Numbered from the stretch's first letter, positions 1-8,592 are shown. The stretch: 64,000 nucleotides of DNA from Streptomyces sp. NA02950 (GCF_013364155.1 NZ_CP054916.1:3964501-4028500); one strand, 5' to 3'. Program-made: numbers and translations. Notes: generated from the sequence alone by a model not told the origin.

Positions 1-1
1 C

Positions 2-613
2 GGCGCCCTGGACCTCGCCGAGGGCCGCTGGGACCTGCACGTCGTGCGCCCCTCCGACGGCGCCCGCCGCCGCGTCGTCTGCCGGTACGCCGAAGGGCGC
101 GGACTGCTCGGCCTGGAGCCGCTGCCCGGCTCCCCGTTCTGCTGGTGGATCCCCTACCTCACCGTCGACGGCTATCTCGCGCTGCGCACCTGGCGCCGCC
201 CGTGTCACGCCGAGGCCCGGGAGATCCACGCCGGGGCCGACGGACTGACCGTCGAAGGCACCCTGCACGGTGTGCTCTTCGGCCCCGGCACCTCCCCGCG
301 CGCCGTCGCCACCCCCCGCGGCGCCTGCCGCGCCGTGTACACGGAGGTCACCGTCCTGGACAGCGGACGGTTCCGCTTCACGCTGCCCTACGAACGCGTC
401 CACGCCGCACGCGAAGGCCGCGCCGGATCCGCCGTATGGGAGCTGACGCTGCGTAAGTCCCCCGACTCCACCGTCCCGATCCGCCTCGGCCGGATCATCG
501 GGGACATCCTCGACCGCGACCGGACCGACGTCCACCCGGTGACGCACGGGGTGCGCCCGTACCTCACGCGGGCCGGTGACCTGGTCATCGGATGCCCCAC
601 CACGGTGAATTGA
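2..613 (+). CDS. Hypothetical protein, 3' part only
   Basis: The reading frame is open to the left edge, so the start codon lies outside the window; about 203 C-terminal residues are visible. The piece is soluble and beta-rich in appearance, with an aromatic stretch (FCWWIPYLTVDGYLALRTW) followed by short hydrophobic strands. It resembles, from memory only, C-terminal beta-domains attached to actinobacterial glycosyltransferase-like proteins; I cannot confirm this. It ends about 100 bp before the next gene on the same strand. No function is assigned. Confidence 0.6.
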   Translation, partial: GALDLAEGRWDLHVVRPSDGARRRVVCRYAEGRGLLGLEPLPGSPFCWWIPYLTVDGYLALRTWRRPCHAEAREIHAGADGLTVEGTLHGVLFGPGTSPRAVATPRGACRAVYTEVTVLDSGRFRFTLPYERVHAAREGRAGSAVWELTLRKSPDSTVPIRLGRIIGDILDRDRTDVHPVTHGVRPYLTRAGDLVIGCPTTVN

Positions 614-711
614 GACCGCCAAGCGAACGGAGTGTGTTTGGCCCGGACGGCTCCGGTAACACTCGGTGATGACAGCCTCGAGCGAGGAAACCTCTGCGGA
701 AGGCATGAGCG

Positions 712-1368
712 ATGTCAACAGTTACGCTCGTCATCCTGACGGTGGCCATGGCGGCCATGGCGGCGCTGGTGTTCGCCCCATCGGTCCGCCAGAGCAGCCG
801 CAGCGGACTCATGAACCGGTTCGGCCCCGAGTACGACCGGGCCGTCTCCCGGCACAACGGCGATGAGAAGGCCGCACAGTGGGAGCTGAGCGAGCGGGTC
901 CGGCACTACGGCAATCTGCCGATACAGCGCCTGTCACCGGAGGCCCGTGAGAGTTACGCGGCGCGGTGGGCGGGCCTTCAGGAGCAGTTCGTCGACGCCC
1001 CCGCCCACGCGGTGCGGGAAGCCGACCGGCTGCTCGGTGAGTTGGCCGTCGAGCGCGGTTACGCCTCGGAATCCCACGAGGAACAGGTGGACGCAATGTC
1101 CGTCCGCCATGCCTATGCCGTCGACGGCTACCGCCAACTGCATCTGATGGCCGCGCGGACGCGCGGTGGCGGGCAGGTCGAGACGGAGCGGATGCGGGAG
1201 GCGCTGGTCTCCGCCCGCCCCCTGTTCGAGGAGCTGGTCCGCGCCCAGCCCCATGACAAGGGCCTGCGCCGCCGGCGCCCCTCACAGCGGCCGATGCTGC
1301 CGCGGCAGAGCCACGGCGGACAGCGCCACGGCCGGATCCCGGGGCAGCGGCTGGGCCCCGCCCGGTGA
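712..1368 (+). CDS. Hypothetical membrane-anchored protein
   Basis: 218 residues. The ATG is preceded by a good ribosome site (GGAAGG, 8 nt upstream). Residues 4-22 form one hydrophobic segment (VTLVILTVAMAAMAALVF), so the protein is probably anchored by its N terminus with the rest either cytoplasmic or outside. The middle is helical and charged; the last 40 residues are Arg/Pro/Gln-rich and probably disordered. No domain is recognised. It converges with the phosphatase gene that ends at 1404, and the two share a terminator hairpin. Confidence 0.65.
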   Translation: MSTVTLVILTVAMAAMAALVFAPSVRQSSRSGLMNRFGPEYDRAVSRHNGDEKAAQWELSERVRHYGNLPIQRLSPEARESYAARWAGLQEQFVDAPAHAVREADRLLGELAVERGYASESHEEQVDAMSVRHAYAVDGYRQLHLMAARTRGGGQVETERMREALVSARPLFEELVRAQPHDKGLRRRRPSQRPMLPRQSHGGQRHGRIPGQRLGPAR

Positions 1369-1385
1369 TCACCCGTCTCGGCCGT

Positions 1386-1413
1386 CGGCGGCTGATCGGG
1401 CGATCAGCCGCCG
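1386..1413. terminator. Bidirectional hairpin between convergent genes
   Basis: A perfect 12-bp stem (1386-1397 with 1402-1413) closes a GGGC loop. It lies 18 bp after the plus-strand gene, and its right arm contains the TGA stop of the minus-strand phosphatase gene. There is no clear U-tract, as is common in Streptomyces. Confidence 0.7.
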
Positions 1414-2675
1414 GTGAGCCGGACGGCCAGGGCGAGGGTGTCGTCCGGATGGAGGATGACGGTGTGCATATCCCCGGCGATCGCGCCGGGGATGTCCTCC
1501 GTAGGACGGCCCCGGTGCAGCCGCGCGGCCTCGATCAGCCGCTTCTCGCCCTCGATCGGGTTCCTCCGGCTCTCGGTGAGCCCGTCGGTGTAGAGCAGCA
1601 GGAGATCGCCCGGGGCCAGCCGCTCACTGACCAGCCGGTCGCTCCCGGGCATCGGAAAGCCGATGCCCCGCCCACGGGCCTCCAGATAACGGGCCGTTCC
1701 GTCCTCCCGCAGCAGCAGCGCGGGCGGATGGCTGCCGTTGGCCACCCGTAGCTCTCCGGTGGCCGGATGCACCCGGGCCAGCAGTACGGTGGCCATCACG
1801 CTCCGGTCGAACGGCAGCAGGATCTCATCGGTCCGCGCCACGATCGACTGGAGGTGATGGCCCTCCAGGGCCAGGGTGCGCACCGCGTGGGTGACGTTGA
1901 GCGCGCTACGGGTACTGGTCACCCCGTGTCCGAGGGCGTCCACGATGGTGATGTGGACGGTGCCGTCGGGCAGCACGAACCAGTCGTAGAGATCACCGCC
2001 GGTGGGGGCGTCGGTGCCCGCCGGTTCGTAGTGGACCGCGAGTTCGAGCCCCGCGACCTCCAGCGGGGACGGGCGCAGCGCGTCCTCGAGTTCGCGCAGG
2101 GTCTGGCCGTGGGCGGTGCGCAACTGCTCGTCGCGCTCGTCGAGCTGGACGTAGAGCGCGAGGACCCCGCTGTTGGTCTCCTCGAGTTCGTCCTTCAGCC
2201 TGCGGTGCTCGGCGGTGAGCGCGTCGGCGCGGGCCATCACCGCCCGCAGCTCCTCGTCGGCGAGCGCGCCGTCGTCGGCCGGACCGCTGCCGTTGACGGA
2301 CCCGCCGCCCGGGCCGGGGCCGCCACCCGGACCGGGCGCCGCCGCACGGGCCGGCAGCCGCCACACCACGTCCAGGCCGTGCACCGTGTCGGCGGGCAGC
2401 GGCAGTTCGCGCAGCGACCGCGGGGCCGGGGGCCGTGCCGTGCGCAGTGTGACCGTGAGCTCTCCGCGGCCACTGCCCCGCGCACTCCGGTCCGGCTCGA
2501 ACGACCAGGTCACGCTGGTGCCTTCGGCCGTCCGTACGGCCTCCGCCGCCACTTCGGCCGCCGACAGCACCAGCCGCCCCCGCAGCACGGGGTCCAGGCC
2601 GTGGTCGCGGGCCAGCCGTCGTATGACCCGGCTCAGCTCCGCCCTGGTGGCGCATCCGGCGGTCCGGGTCGTCAT
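1404..2675 (-). CDS. SpoIIE/PP2C-family serine phosphatase (RsbU-like)
   Basis: 423 residues. The N-terminal ~130 residues resemble part of a GHKL-type fold (LSAAEVAAEAVR), then comes a Gly/Pro linker, a charged helix that is probably a coiled coil (~135-190), and a C-terminal SpoIIE phosphatase domain. Metal-binding aspartates are visible in GGDLYD, VDALGHG and LLLYTDGLTES. PP2C phosphatases of this kind dephosphorylate STAS-domain anti-anti-sigma factors. The ATG overlaps the stop of the upstream phosphatase gene by 4 nt (ATGA), so the two are translationally coupled. It is the last gene of the rsb operon and ends in a terminator hairpin. Role as an RsbU-type output phosphatase is inferred from context. 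Confidence 0.88.
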   Translation of the reverse strand: MTTRTAGCATRAELSRVIRRLARDHGLDPVLRGRLVLSAAEVAAEAVRTAEGTSVTWSFEPDRSARGSGRGELTVTLRTARPPAPRSLRELPLPADTVHGLDVVWRLPARAAAPGPGGGPGPGGGSVNGSGPADDGALADEELRAVMARADALTAEHRRLKDELEETNSGVLALYVQLDERDEQLRTAHGQTLRELEDALRPSPLEVAGLELAVHYEPAGTDAPTGGDLYDWFVLPDGTVHITIVDALGHGVTSTRSALNVTHAVRTLALEGHHLQSIVARTDEILLPFDRSVMATVLLARVHPATGELRVANGSHPPALLLREDGTARYLEARGRGIGFPMPGSDRLVSERLAPGDLLLLYTDGLTESRRNPIEGEKRLIEAARLHRGRPTEDIPGAIAGDMHTVILHPDDTLALAVRLTGG

Positions 2676-3703
2676 GGCAGCCTCGGTGTCTGTGGGGGCC
2701 TGGTCGCGAGGACCGTCGCGTCGTCGCGGAGGCGGCGGTGTGCGTGGGCGAGCGCCGCGGACAGCAGGGACGGGGGGAGGCGGAGCAGGGACCGTGACGG
2801 CTCACGCGCCCACCGGCAGTCGATGCCGTCGCTGTACAGCACCACGGTGGCCCCCGGTGGCACCGGGAAGCCGTGGGACCGCGGCCGCGGCATGCTCCAG
2901 CCGACCACCCCGGGCTGTCCGGTCAGCCGGTGGTGCACCCCCTCGTGGGAGAGGGTCAGCGCACGGACGTTGCCGATGCCGCAGTAGTCGGCGCCCTGCG
3001 GGCCCAGCCGCAGCAGCCCGACGGCGGCCCCGCGGGTACGGCGCAGGGCACGGTTCATGGCGGTGAGCAGATCGGGCAGCGGCTGATCGGGGTCGGCGAG
3101 GAACGATCGCAGGGCCACCTGGGCCGCCTCTGCCGCCTGCGGGCCGTGGCCCAGCCCGTCCACGACGGCGGCGGTGCGGGTCTCACCGGTCTGGACGACG
3201 GCGCGGGCGTCGCCGCAGTCCTCCTCCCCCTCCACCGCCAGACACACCGAGCCCACGTCCTGGAGCCCGGTCTCGCGGTCGCCCGGCGGGGTGAGTCGGG
3301 CGCATGCCCAGGTCCCCGCCCCGACCCCGCCATCGGTGCCGGTCCGGATGGTGAAGTGGGTGGCCAGCCGGCTCACCGCGCCCAGACCCACCCCCAGCGT
3401 TCCGGCGGTGGTGTAACCGTCGGCCAGGCAGCGTTCCAGCTCCGGCATCCCGGGGCCGCGGTCGGCGGCCATGATCTCCACCCCGGCACCGAGCGGGGTC
3501 GGCTGGATGTAGAGCGTGCCGTTGCTGGCGTGCTTGTCGAGGTTGCTCGCCAGCTCCGACGCGATCACCGCCGCCTGGTCGGGCAGCGCACCCGGCAGCC
3601 CGCGCTCCCGCGCCACCTCGCGCGCGGTCGCGGCGGCCAGATGCACCGCGCTGTGGTGGTCGACCCGTACGGCGGCGGTCGGCAGCGTGCTGGTCCGGGT
3701 CAC
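2672..3703 (-). CDS. ATP-binding SpoIIE-type phosphatase (RsbX-like, fused GHKL domain)
   Basis: 343 residues, GTG start overlapping the upstream stop by 4 nt. The N-terminal half is an RsbT/RsbW-like GHKL ATPase (ASELASNLDKH as N-box, ADRGPGM as G1 box, GTLGVGLGAVSRL as G2). The C-terminal half is a short SpoIIE/PP2C domain with metal aspartates in EEDCGD, VVDGLGHG and LYSDGIDC. In Bacillus, RsbX is a stand-alone phosphatase that resets the stressosome proteins RsbR and RsbS; here a similar catalytic domain is joined to an ATPase module. The order after rsbS and rsbT supports a feedback role, which is an inference. Confidence 0.85.
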   Translation of the reverse strand: MTRTSTLPTAAVRVDHHSAVHLAAATAREVARERGLPGALPDQAAVIASELASNLDKHASNGTLYIQPTPLGAGVEIMAADRGPGMPELERCLADGYTTAGTLGVGLGAVSRLATHFTIRTGTDGGVGAGTWACARLTPPGDRETGLQDVGSVCLAVEGEEDCGDARAVVQTGETRTAAVVDGLGHGPQAAEAAQVALRSFLADPDQPLPDLLTAMNRALRRTRGAAVGLLRLGPQGADYCGIGNVRALTLSHEGVHHRLTGQPGVVGWSMPRPRSHGFPVPPGATVVLYSDGIDCRWAREPSRSLLRLPPSLLSAALAHAHRRLRDDATVLATRPPQTPRLP

Positions 3704-4173
3704 CGGACCGTCCAGCGCGTGACGGTCACCACGGTGCCCTCACCGGCGCCGGTCTGCACCGTGAACTCGTCCATCAGCCGCCGGGCACCGCCCAGTCCGT
3801 GGCCCAGGCCGGAGCCCGTGGTGAAGCCGTCGGTCAGCGCCGCGTCCAGATCCGCGATCCCCGGCCCGTCGTCCTTGACCACCAGCCGCAGCCCCCGGGC
3901 GCCGGGCCGCCGCGGATACTCGATGGTGACGGTGCCACCGCCGCCGTGGACATACGCGTTACGGGCCAGCTCGCTCGCCGCCGTGACCACCCGGGTCTGG
4001 TCCACCAGACCGAAGCCGACCTCCACCGTGGCCGCGCGCACCGCGTGCCGGACCGTCAGCAGGTCCTCCTCGGTCCGCACCACATAGGCCGACGGCACGG
4101 TCGCGGCGCCCTCCGCGGACGTGGGTACCGCCGTCACCCACGACGCCAGGGCGGGCTCACCGGACGGCGCCAC
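3700..4173 (-). CDS. rsbT: RsbT-like serine kinase / anti-sigma regulatory factor
   Basis: 157 residues, about the size of RsbT with a 20-residue N-terminal extension. GHKL ATPase motifs are clear: ASELARNAYVHGGG (N-box), KDDGPGI (G1) and GSGLGHGLGGARRL (G2). RsbT kinases phosphorylate RsbS and RsbR STAS domains and then leave the stressosome to activate a phosphatase. The GTG start lies inside the 3' end of rsbS (17-nt overlap) and has a GGAAGGG site 7 nt upstream. It overlaps the next phosphatase gene by 4 nt. Confidence 0.88.
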   Translation of the reverse strand: MAPSGEPALASWVTAVPTSAEGAATVPSAYVVRTEEDLLTVRHAVRAATVEVGFGLVDQTRVVTAASELARNAYVHGGGGTVTIEYPRRPGARGLRLVVKDDGPGIADLDAALTDGFTTGSGLGHGLGGARRLMDEFTVQTGAGEGTVVTVTRWTVR

Positions 4174-4567
4174 GCCGGGACCCTTCCACGGGGCGGGAGC
4201 CCTGCCGCCACCCCAGCGCGGCCAGCCCCTGCTCGGGGTTGAGGGCGGTCTCCACCCCGACGAGTTCGATCCCCAGCTCGACCAGGGTGATCGCCACCGG
4301 CGGCCGCATCCCCGCCACGATCACCCGCGCCCCCAGCAGCCGCGCCACCGTGGTCAGCTCCATCAGGGTGCGCGCCACGAAGGAGTCGATGATCTCCAGC
4401 CGCGAGATGTCGATGAGCACCCCGCGGGCGCCCTCCGCGGAGATGCGCTCGGTCAGCTCCTCGGTGAAGGCGACGGCGGCCCCGTCGTCCAGCTCATTGA
4501 GCAGCCCGGTGACCAGCACGTCACCCAGCCGCAGAATCGGCACGCCCGCCGGGCGGGACCCGGTCAC
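4157..4567 (-). CDS. rsbS: RsbS-like STAS-domain protein
   Basis: 136 residues, a single STAS domain very close to Bacillus RsbS in pattern: VPILRLGDVLVTGLLNELDD at the N terminus, the phospho-acceptor region DISRLEIIDSFVARTL with the Ser in IDSF, and a C-terminal ELGIELVGVETALNPEQGL. RsbS is the scaffold subunit of the stressosome that holds RsbT until phosphorylated. The GTG start is the only usable one, because an in-frame TAG lies three codons upstream. An IS110 element begins within a few tens of bases upstream, separating the gene from rsbR, so its expression may now depend on the element. Confidence 0.88.
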   Translation of the reverse strand: MTGSRPAGVPILRLGDVLVTGLLNELDDGAAVAFTEELTERISAEGARGVLIDISRLEIIDSFVARTLMELTTVARLLGARVIVAGMRPPVAITLVELGIELVGVETALNPEQGLAALGWRQGSRPVEGSRRGAVR

Positions 4568-4599
4568 CGGTCCCTACCTTCTTGATCGGGCTGAGCGAG

Positions 4600-4794
4600 C
4601 CATTCGTAGGGTTGGCTCACCCAGGGGCGCTGGGTGTGGCTATCACTGGTCTGCCGCTCGTGGCTCGGGAGGATTGGCCGCCCGGCGCCCCACGACGACT
4701 CGGCCGCCAATTGGGAAATGCGACAAGATCGCTTTGTAGGGACTCGTCGGCGAGGTCGTCTGTGGGACACGGCACGACGACGATCAGGAGAGCG
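4600..4794 (+). ncRNA. Probable bridge RNA of the IS110 element
   Basis: IS110-group elements encode a structured bridge RNA in the non-coding left end, which guides the recombinase to target and donor DNA (established for IS621 and relatives). This stretch has no gene and shows foldable segments: a perfect 7-bp stem 4618-4624/4630-4636 with a 5-nt loop, a stem 4673-4678/4706-4711, and a short GCGA/TCGC hairpin near 4730. It is bounded by the element's left end and the transposase ATG. Ends and loops are estimated by eye. Confidence 0.5.
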
Positions 4795-5988
4795 ATGCAC
4801 CCCCGCGTATGGGCCGGAATCGACGCCGGCAAGGCCCACCACCACTGTGTGGCAATCGACTCCGAGGGGAACAAACTCCTCTCCCGCCGCGTGGCCAACG
4901 ACGAGCCGGAACTCCTCCAACTCCTGGCCGATGTCCTTGCGCTGGGCCATGAGGTGGTCTGGGCCGTCGACCTCGCCGACGGCGGCGCCGCACTGGCCAT
5001 CACCACCCTGCTCGCCCATGACCAGCAGGTGCTCTACATCTCCGGTCGCACCGTCAACCGTGCCTCGGAGGCATACCGGGGCGAGAGCAAGAGCGACGCC
5101 CGCGACGCCGCGATCATCGCTGATCAGGCACGCATGCGCCGCGACCTGACCCCGATGCGATTGCCCGACAGCCTCAGCGCCGAACTGAAGCTCCTCACTG
5201 CCCGCCGCACCGATCTGGTCTGCGATCGCACCCGCACCATCAACCGGCTCCGCGCCCAGCTGAACGGCATCTTCCCCGCTCTGGAACGGGCATTGGACCT
5301 GAGCAACGCGGGCCCGCTGATCCTGCTCACCGGATACCAGACCCCGGCCTCTATCCGGCGGCTGGGCCGCACCCGCCTGGAGGCATGGCTTCGCCGTCGC
5401 AAGGTCCGCAGCGCCGGTCAGGTCGCCCGGACCGCGCTGGAGGCCGCCGAACGGCAGCACACCGCCGTGCCGGGGGAAGACGTCGCCGCCGAGCTGGTGC
5501 ACACGCTCGCCCAGCAACTGACCGCTCTCAACGAGCAGATCGCCGCAGTGGACCGTCGCATCGCCGAGCGGTTCAGGGAGCACGAACTCGCCGAGGTCAT
5601 CACCAGCATGCCCGGCATCGGCCCGACTCTCGGTGCGGAGTTCCTCGCTGCCACCAACGGTGACATGGAGCTCTTCGGCTCCCCGGACCGGCTTGCCGGC
5701 TTCTGCGGTCTGGCTCCCGCCTCGCGCGACTCCGGCCGCATCAGCGGCAACCTGCGCCGACCCCAGCGATACCACCGCGGCTTGCAGCGTGTCTTCTACA
5801 CCTCCGCGCTGATCAGCATCCAACGCCACCCAGAGTCCAGGGCGTTCTACGACCGCAAGAGGGCCGAGGGGAAGCGCCACACGCAGGCCGTCATCGCCCT
5901 CGCGCGCAGACGTGTCAACGTCCTGTGGGCACTCCTGCGGGACAGGCGCTGCTACCAAGCGGTCCCACCCGTCGCTATGGCGGCATGA
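4795..5988 (+). CDS. IS110-family transposase (DEDD/serine recombinase)
   Basis: 397 residues, intact and full length for the family. The ATG at 4795 is chosen because AGGAGAGCG precedes it and the protein starts MHPRVWAGIDAGKAHH. The N-terminal RuvC-like domain has acidic residues D10, D59, D101 and D104 (GIDAGK, WAVD, KSDARDAA); the middle is a coiled-coil region; the C-terminal Tnp_20 domain (SMPGIGPTLG onward) carries the expected serine at S337 (FYTSAL). Such enzymes act with a bridge RNA to recombine element and target. The frame is uninterrupted, so the copy may be active. Confidence 0.93.
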   Translation: MHPRVWAGIDAGKAHHHCVAIDSEGNKLLSRRVANDEPELLQLLADVLALGHEVVWAVDLADGGAALAITTLLAHDQQVLYISGRTVNRASEAYRGESKSDARDAAIIADQARMRRDLTPMRLPDSLSAELKLLTARRTDLVCDRTRTINRLRAQLNGIFPALERALDLSNAGPLILLTGYQTPASIRRLGRTRLEAWLRRRKVRSAGQVARTALEAAERQHTAVPGEDVAAELVHTLAQQLTALNEQIAAVDRRIAERFREHELAEVITSMPGIGPTLGAEFLAATNGDMELFGSPDRLAGFCGLAPASRDSGRISGNLRRPQRYHRGLQRVFYTSALISIQRHPESRAFYDRKRAEGKRHTQAVIALARRRVNVLWALLRDRRCYQAVPPVAMAA

Positions 5989-6023
5989 GGACCCGAACAG
6001 CTCATCGCTGACGCTTGACAACG

Positions 6024-6905
6024 TCATTGGGAATCCTCTCCGTCGTCCCCGTCGGGGCCCGGCCCGTCGATCAGCTTGATCGCCGCCGCCAGGGCGTCGG
6101 CCAGTGTCGCCCGGGTGAGGATGGCGGACAGATCGATACCGAGCTGGGCGATGGTCTGCGCGATCGACGGACGGACGCCGCTGATCACACAGTCCGCGCC
6201 CATCAGCCGTACCGCGTTGACGGTCTGCATCAGATGCTGCGCGACCGCGGTGTCCACCGTCGCCACACCCGTGATGTCCACGATCGCGACCAGCGCCTCG
6301 TGGTCCTGTATGGCCTGGAGCAGGTTCTCCATCACCACCTGCGTCCGGGCGGTGTCCAGTGTGCCGATCAGCGGCACCGCCAGCACCTGCCGCCACAGCC
6401 GCACCACCGGCGTCGACAGCTCCATCAACTGCTGGCTCTGCCGCCGGATGATCTCCTCGCGGCCCTCGACATACGTCTCGAACGACAGCGCCCCGGCCAC
6501 ATCCAGCAGCCGGTTGATGAACACGGCCGACGCGAACAGCTCCTCCGCGTCCCGGGTGTCCCGCTGCACCGCCCTGAGCAGCGCCTCCTTGAGCGCGAGC
6601 ACTGCCAGCGAGGTCACCGTGGGCGTGGCCCCGCCCCGCGCACGGCGCATCGACAGCCGCACCACCGCTTCGTGCAGCCCCGAGTTGGACGTCACCACGC
6701 GGTCCACCGGCGCACCGCTCTCCAGCCCCGGCACCAGCGCGTCGATCAACGCATCGGCCTCTTCGCGGAGTTCGGCCTCGCTGATGTCCGTCCCCAGCAG
6801 CGCCTGCTCCAGCTGCAACTCCACCCAGCGGTCGGCGATTTCCGCGTCCCGCTCACGCAGAGCCCTGGTCAGGCGTTCCCGTACAGCGGCCTCACTGGTA
6901 CTCAC
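6024..6905 (-). CDS. rsbR: RsbR-like stressosome protein (STAS domain)
   Basis: About 293 residues. The N-terminal ~170 residues are an all-helical sensor region of RsbR_N/globin-like type; the C-terminal half is a STAS domain (PLIGTLDTARTQ, DITGVATVDTAVAQHL, GVRPSIAQTIAQLGID). RsbR proteins form the stressosome shell with RsbS and are phosphorylated on Thr by RsbT. I favour the GTG at 6905 because AAAGGG lies 6 nt upstream; ATG at 6911 is also possible. The stop lies beside the IS110 right end, so the last few residues could be altered. It follows truA by ~200 bp on the same strand and starts the rsb operon. Confidence 0.85.
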   Translation of the reverse strand: MSTSEAAVRERLTRALRERDAEIADRWVELQLEQALLGTDISEAELREEADALIDALVPGLESGAPVDRVVTSNSGLHEAVVRLSMRRARGGATPTVTSLAVLALKEALLRAVQRDTRDAEELFASAVFINRLLDVAGALSFETYVEGREEIIRRQSQQLMELSTPVVRLWRQVLAVPLIGTLDTARTQVVMENLLQAIQDHEALVAIVDITGVATVDTAVAQHLMQTVNAVRLMGADCVISGVRPSIAQTIAQLGIDLSAILTRATLADALAAAIKLIDGPGPDGDDGEDSQ

Positions 6906-7108
6906 GCGCATCCCTTTCGCGCCAGACTGCGCTCCGTTGTCGGACGGCAAATGTTATCGATCTTCCAGATGTGCCGGAAGACGATTCCCGGCTCCGCTGC
7001 CGTCCCCATACCGCCGCCTTCCGCCGCAACCGGCCAACTCCCGACACCATGCGCGGCGCCGAGTACCCCCCTCCGCGGACCTCACACCTGCCCGCCGTGG
7101 AAAGGGAG

Positions 7109-7984
7109 TCAGCAGCACCCCGCGCTCATGTCCCCCGCACCGGCCGCGCCCGGGAGGGTGCGCTTGTTGCGGGAGGCGCGGTTGCGGGCGGCGAGTTGGC
7201 CGTCGGCGGGGTAGCCGACCTCTTCCAGGGTCAGCCCGTGCGGGCGGACGACATGGACCGCGGAGTCGCGCACACCCGCGGTCAGCACCTTGCCGGGCCA
7301 GTCCGGCGGGCGGTGTCCGTCGCCGACGAAGAGGAGCGCGCCGACCAGGGAGCGGACCATGTTGTGGCAGAAGGCGTCGGCGCGCACGGTGGCGGTGATG
7401 ACGCCGTCCGGGCCGCGCTCCCAGCTCAGCCGCTGGAGGGTGCGGATGGTGGTGGCGCCGTCGCGGCGCTTGCAGTAGGCCGCGAAGTCGTGTTCGCCCA
7501 GCAGCCGCTGGGAGGCGGCGTTCATCGCGTCGACGTCCAGCGGCCAGTCGTGCCAGAGCACATGGCCGCGCAGCAGCGGATCGACACCGCCGGGGTGGTC
7601 GGTGACGCGGTAGGCGTAGCGGCGCCAGATGGCGGAGAAGCGGGCGTTGAAGCCGGGGGGTACCTCGCCGACGCGCCAGACGCGGACATCGTGCGGCAGC
7701 CGGCCCGCGAGGCGGCGCAGCAGTTTGTCCCGGTGCTCGGCCCACAGCGGCTCCGGCAGATCGACATGGGCGACCTGGCCGCGGGCGTGCACTCCGGCGT
7801 CGGTGCGGCCCGCGACGGTCAGCTCATGGGTCTCGGACGAGCGGGTGACCGTGCGCAGGGCGGTCTCCAGCTCGCCCTGTACGGTGCGCCGCTCGCGCTG
7901 CTTCGCCCAGCCCGAGAAGTCCGCGCCGTCGTAGCTCAGGTCCAGCCGGACCCGTACGAAGCCGGGCGCCGCCTCGTCACTCAC
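7109..7984 (-). CDS. truA: tRNA pseudouridine(38-40) synthase TruA
   Basis: 291 residues. TruA converts uridines 38-40 of the tRNA anticodon stem to pseudouridine. The catalytic Asp is D62 in the signature GRTDAGVHA; the N terminus [16 protein letters not shown] and the later [15 protein letters not shown] and [13 protein letters not shown] blocks are typical. Tandem GTG codons at 7987 and 7984 are candidate starts; 7984 has the better spacing (6 nt) from GGAGAGGA. It follows rplQ, separated by a strong terminator hairpin, the usual position in actinobacteria. Confidence 0.92.
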   Translation of the reverse strand: MSDEAAPGFVRVRLDLSYDGADFSGWAKQRERRTVQGELETALRTVTRSSETHELTVAGRTDAGVHARGQVAHVDLPEPLWAEHRDKLLRRLAGRLPHDVRVWRVGEVPPGFNARFSAIWRRYAYRVTDHPGGVDPLLRGHVLWHDWPLDVDAMNAASQRLLGEHDFAAYCKRRDGATTIRTLQRLSWERGPDGVITATVRADAFCHNMVRSLVGALLFVGDGHRPPDWPGKVLTAGVRDSAVHVVRPHGLTLEEVGYPADGQLAARNRASRNKRTLPGAAGAGDMSAGCC

Positions 7985-8015
7985 CACAGTTCCTCTCCCT
8001 ACGCGGGACATGCGG

Positions 8016-8054
8016 GACGGGCCCGCCCCCGGTGTCGCTGGGGGCGGGCCCGTC
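8016..8054 (-). terminator. Terminator after rplQ
   Basis: A perfect 15-bp GC-rich stem (8016-8030 with 8040-8054) closes a 9-nt loop. It lies 19 bp after the rplQ stop and 30 bp before truA, so it probably ends or attenuates the alpha-operon transcript. Confidence 0.8.
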
Positions 8055-8073
8055 CACGCGGCCGTCAGACGGC

Positions 8074-8592
8074 TCAGGCGTCCTTGGACTCCTCGGCCGG
8101 AGCCTCGGTGGCCTCGGCCTCGGCGGCCGGCGCCTCGTCCTTCTTCAGGTCCGCGACAGCCTGGTCACCGGCAGCGTCCTTGGCGGTGCGCTTGGTGGCG
8201 GCCTCGGCCTCGCCGACGGCCTCCTGCTGCACGGTCAGCGCCTCGACCAGCTCGATGACCGCCATCGGGGCGTTGTCGCCACGGCGGTTACCGATCTTGG
8301 TGATACGGGTGTAGCCACCCGGCCGGTTCTCGTAGCGCGGCGCGATCTCGGTGAAGAGGGTGTGCACGACGCTCTTGTCGCGGATGGTCTGGAGCACCAG
8401 ACGGCGGTTGTGAAGGTCGCCCTTCTTCGCCTTGGTGACCAGCTTCTCCGCGACCGGGCGCAGGCGGCGGGCCTTCGCCTCGGTGGTGGTGATCCGGCCG
8501 TGCTCGAACAGCGCGGTGGCGAGGTTCGCCAGCATGAGCCGCTCGTGCGCAGCGCTGCCGCCCAGACGGGCGCCCTTGGTGGGCTTCGGCAT
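8074..8592 (-). CDS. rplQ: 50S ribosomal protein L17
   Basis: 172 residues. L17 lies near the exit-tunnel side of the large subunit. The core [29 protein letters not shown] is canonical. ATG 8592 is chosen over an in-frame upstream ATG because AAGGAG precedes it. Residues ~120-172 form an Ala/Glu-rich acidic tail ([10 protein letters not shown] at the end) that E. coli L17 lacks but actinobacterial L17 usually has. It follows rpoA by 130 bp, closing the alpha operon. Confidence 0.95.
   Translation of the reverse strand: MPKPTKGARLGGSAAHERLMLANLATALFEHGRITTTEAKARRLRPVAEKLVTKAKKGDLHNRRLVLQTIRDKSVVHTLFTEIAPRYENRPGGYTRITKIGNRRGDNAPMAVIELVEALTVQQEAVGEAEAATKRTAKDAAGDQAVADLKKDEAPAAEAEATEAPAEESKDA

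Larger units (their letters stand above)
4568..6023 (+). mobile_element. IS110-family insertion sequence (ends approximate)
   Basis: About 1.45 kb inserted between rsbR and rsbS, with its transposase on the opposite strand to the operon. The layout is typical of the IS110 (not IS1111) group: a long non-coding left end of ~220 bp before the transposase and a very short right end (~35 bp after the stop). No terminal inverted repeats or target duplications are evident, as expected. Exact ends are uncertain by about 30 bp on each side; bases such as CTTGACAACGTCATTGG at 6013-6029 may still belong to the right end and overlap the rsbR stop codon. Confidence 0.8.

Noticed and set aside
44..613. Complete gene starting at the GTG at 44
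   Set aside because: The frame stays open to the left edge with no stop or ribosome site before this GTG, so the gene is more likely cut by the window.
4564..6396. 610-codon minus-strand frame running from rsbR through the IS to the rsbS start
   Set aside because: It crosses the element antisense to the transposase and shares no family features; a chance frame.
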